In this document: one piece after another, positions 38,638 to 40,346 of the stretch | How the letters are laid out: every line of letters begins with the position of its first letter | Numbering within the stretch: the stretch's first letter is position 1 | Source of the DNA: Dehalococcoidia bacterium UBA1141 | Lineage (GTDB): Bacteria > Chloroflexota > Dehalococcoidia > Lucifugimonadales > UBA3495 | Assembly (NCBI GenBank): GCA_002311385.1 | Contig: DCAE01000051.1 | Span: 39,160 to 79,505 of the forward strand | DNA length: 40,346 bases | Direction: 5' to 3' | Notes under the pieces: generated by a model | Told to the model about the DNA's origin: nothing | Seen by the model: the letters and a program-made list of their open reading frames with translations, nothing else | The model's database searches: none | Made by a program: the position numbers and the translations under genes

Positions 38638-39453
38638 ATGATGTCCGACGTTGAATTGGTTGACCACATGGATCGGGTTTGGCATTCTATAGCCACTCTC
38701 TGCTCTTCTTTCACCGAAGAACAGTGGAAGACACCCACTGATTGCCCCGGCTGGTCGGTGAAGGACCAAGTATCTCATCTGGTCGGCGCCGAATGTGGGA
38801 TATTGGGACGGCCGTCCCCAGATCACATACCGGAAGAAACCGGTCACGTTAAAAATGACGTGGGGCAGAGAAACGAGGTGGTGGTGGACTGGCGGCGCTC
38901 CTCCCCCGGAGCCAAGGTTTTGGAAGAGTTTCAGCAAATCACGGGAGAGCGGCTGGGGTTGCTCAGGGATATGAGCGAAGCCGACTTTCAAGTGGAAACT
39001 CAAACGCCCATCGGCCCCGGCACAGTGGCTGAGTTCTTGCGCATTCGTATTTTCGATGCTTGGGTTCACGAGCAGGACATTCGGCGGGCCGTCGGATTGC
39101 CGGGGCACTTAGACGGTCCCGTGGCCGAACTTTCGGTGGGGCGAGTCGCTCGGGCCATGCCATTGGTGGTCGGCAAGAAGGCTGCTGCGCCCGATAGCAC
39201 CACGGTGGTATTTCAACTCACTGGCGATGCTGGCCGCTCGCTGCCGATAATCGTGGAGGGCAACAGAGCGCGGCTGCTGGAAGCGGAGCCGCCGAACCCA
39301 GCCGTTCGCCTGACCATGGACGTCGAAACTTTCGTTTGCCTTGGTTGTGGACGCTGGTCGCCCGGAGATTCTCTGGCCTCGGGCAAGGTAAGCATAGACG
39401 GCTCGAAAGAAATGGGCGAAGCCATAATTAATCAAATGAATATCATGATTTAG
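38638..39453 (+). CDS. DinB-like / maleylpyruvate-isomerase-family (mycothiol-dependent type) protein
   Basis: The 271-residue protein has the N-terminal DinB-like four-helix domain with WHSIATLCSSFTEEQWKTPTDCPGWSVKDQVSHL, the family's signature with metal histidines, then DAWVHEQDIRRAVG near residue 145. The C-terminal half (LPIIVEGNRARLLEAE, VRLTMDVETFVCLGCGRWSPGD) matches the SCP2-like domain attached in this family. Relatives are mycothiol-dependent isomerases and transferases in actinobacteria; whether a thiol cofactor is used here is unknown. Starts at 38638 or 38641 both fit the GGAGG site. Its start is 68 bases after the selenoprotein stop. Confidence 0.85.
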   Translation: MMSDVELVDHMDRVWHSIATLCSSFTEEQWKTPTDCPGWSVKDQVSHLVGAECGILGRPSPDHIPEETGHVKNDVGQRNEVVVDWRRSSPGAKVLEEFQQITGERLGLLRDMSEADFQVETQTPIGPGTVAEFLRIRIFDAWVHEQDIRRAVGLPGHLDGPVAELSVGRVARAMPLVVGKKAAAPDSTTVVFQLTGDAGRSLPIIVEGNRARLLEAEPPNPAVRLTMDVETFVCLGCGRWSPGDSLASGKVSIDGSKEMGEAIINQMNIMI

Positions 39454-39498
39454 CTCAATGCCCTCCATGGGCAGTGGGCTAATTGTCTCCGTGATTCT

Positions 39499-39572
39499 GT
39501 CATTCTGGGGAGTGTAGCGACGAAGAATCTCTTGAATCAGTCGCAAAGATTCTTCGCTTCGCTGAGAGTAAC
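39499..39572. repeat. Dispersed repeat with GTCATTCT and CGAAGAATCT palindromes
   Basis: It opens with GTCATTCT and contains CGAAGAATCT (39521-39530) facing AGATTCTTCG (39547-39556), then GCTTCGCTGAGAG. The outer GTCATTCT arm matches the palindrome at 1242-1268. It lies between the DinB-like gene and the HlyD-like gene. Confidence 0.75.
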
Positions 39573-39628
39573 AGTTTTGAAGCAAGACTCGTGGTGGGGC
39601 AAAGGAATTCCGCGGACCTCAGGGCCGG

Positions 39629-40324
39629 CTAATGGGTGCGTATTTTTATCTCTGCCGAAACGCCGGGAATGATGTCGGGTTGATTTGCATCCAGAATAAT
39701 CTTGATCGGGATGACCCGGTCCACGCTTTTGAGGTTGGCAGGAGGGCTTCCAGTGGCTGTAACGCCCAGAGTAGCCGTGGTTACCGGTGAAATTGTGTCG
39801 ACCCGTCCGGTCAACGTGCGCCTTAGGCTGTCAATTTTCACCTCAACAGTTTGTCCCGGTCGTATCCGGCTAATCTTGTCCTCTTCGATGTTGGCTTCGA
39901 CCCAGACCTGCCTGGGGTCCATCAAGGTTACGATGCGCTGACCGGTGGGCACGATGTCGCCTTTCTTGACCCAACGGGCTGCGATAATCCCCGACCTGGG
40001 CGCCAATACATCCACTTGCAGGTCCTGCACTTCCAGAAAGCCGATCTTGGCAGTGTCGGTGGTGCCTGACTTCGAAACCTCGGTGGGAAGCTCAACGATG
40101 GCGATGACCTGACCCTCTACGACGGCGCTCCCCACGTCCACGTTGAGAACCCGGATGCGTCCGGCGTTCATAGAGCCAACCTGAACTAAGTCCGCGACCA
40201 CCTGAGCGTTGTCCGTGGATACAAATCGCCGGGAACTGCTCAGAGAAGTGATGGCAAAGAGGCTGCCACCAACAATGATTGCAACGAAGCCCACGAGCAG
40301 TATTAACACATACTGTTTTCTCAT
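39629..40324 (-). CDS. HlyD/EmrA-like membrane-fusion adaptor protein (possibly short form)
   Basis: The 231-residue protein has an N-terminal membrane segment (about residues 6-28, LILLVGFVAIIVGGSLFAI), then the biotinyl-lipoyl-like barrel halves (STDNAQVVADLVQV; VDVLAPRSGIIAARWVKKGDIV), and a beta-barrel region (VWVEANIEEDKISRIRPGQTVEVKID). The pattern is that of EmrA/HlyD periplasmic adaptors, which link an inner-membrane exporter to the outside. It is short: the long coiled-coil hairpin between the lipoyl halves is almost absent (residues 81-105). No exporter gene lies in the window; upstream genes on its strand lie beyond the right edge. Confidence 0.85.
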   Translation of the reverse strand: MRKQYVLILLVGFVAIIVGGSLFAITSLSSSRRFVSTDNAQVVADLVQVGSMNAGRIRVLNVDVGSAVVEGQVIAIVELPTEVSKSGTTDTAKIGFLEVQDLQVDVLAPRSGIIAARWVKKGDIVPTGQRIVTLMDPRQVWVEANIEEDKISRIRPGQTVEVKIDSLRRTLTGRVDTISPVTTATLGVTATGSPPANLKSVDRVIPIKIILDANQPDIIPGVSAEIKIRTH

Positions 40325-40346
40325 GGCCGGTAAGAACCTCCCGTCT

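Noticed and set aside
1..40346. CRISPR array or prophage
   Set aside because: No regular repeat-spacer array and no integrase, capsid or tail genes were seen.

Overview
The window looks like a chromosomal segment of an uncultured bacterium of moderate GC content. The gene content is dense in two LLM-class flavin oxidoreductases, amidohydrolases, alpha/beta hydrolases, CaiB/BaiF CoA-transferases, MaoC hydratases, VOC proteins and a nitronate monooxygenase. This recalls heterotrophic Chloroflexota such as the SAR202/Dehalococcoidia group. That placement is an inference from gene families only; no rRNA or marker phylogeny is available here. There is one tRNA and no phage, IS element or CRISPR array. 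|| Layout. 61-7379 (minus): a run of seven catabolic genes (CPPED1-like phosphoesterase, HSL-type esterase, epoxide-hydrolase-like protein, SDR epimerase, amidohydrolase, M19 dipeptidase, LLM oxidoreductase), probably driven by a good promoter at 7468-7496. 7654-9799 (plus): folD and queA, divergent from that run. 9862-10621: a VapBC-type toxin-antitoxin pair with its operator. 10649-12422 (minus): hydratase, VOC protein and Fur-family regulator. 12734-12822: tRNA-Ser(CGA). 13029-17066: a mixed region with a frameshifted small secreted protein, an MFS carrier, msrB, a nitronate monooxygenase and a duplicated msrB 5' fragment. 17123-22509 (minus): amidase plus a three-gene acyl-CoA (methylcrotonyl-CoA type) carboxylase whose biotin carboxylase and biotin carrier are separate chains. 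22895-27641 (plus): DUF6282-type amidohydrolase, VOC, HAD, alpha/beta hydrolase, HbpS/GlcG-like protein and an SBP-fold protein. 27804-29406: divergent CvpA-like membrane protein and an unknown acidic-tailed protein. 29482-35162 (minus): enoyl-CoA hydratase, two MaoC proteins, two CaiB/BaiF CoA-transferases and a triple-domain Rid protein, a coherent acyl-CoA pathway operon. 35571-40324: LLM oxidoreductase with a structured leader, MBL-fold hydrolase, a peroxiredoxin-like selenoprotein, a DinB/maleylpyruvate-isomerase-like protein and an HlyD/EmrA-like adaptor. || The most notable discovery is at 38054-38569. An intact peroxiredoxin-like gene carries an in-frame TGA exactly at the peroxidatic cysteine (YRGHW-U-PFC), followed at the expected distance by a bacterial SECIS-like hairpin. 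It is very probably a selenoprotein, and ordinary gene calling would truncate it to its C-terminal two thirds. || A second theme is repeat traffic. At least five families of short dispersed palindromes occur. Two of them sit in frame inside queA, adding peptides to an essential-fold enzyme. Short 12-15 bp tandem duplications recur at gene ends, and the first ~74 bp of msrB with its leader is copied 1.4 kb away. Other oddities are a one-base expansion in a T6 tract of a secreted-protein gene, an ATG-GCC-TAA start-stop directly before the nitronate monooxygenase, and a GNHD-to-GNWD change in the phosphoesterase.
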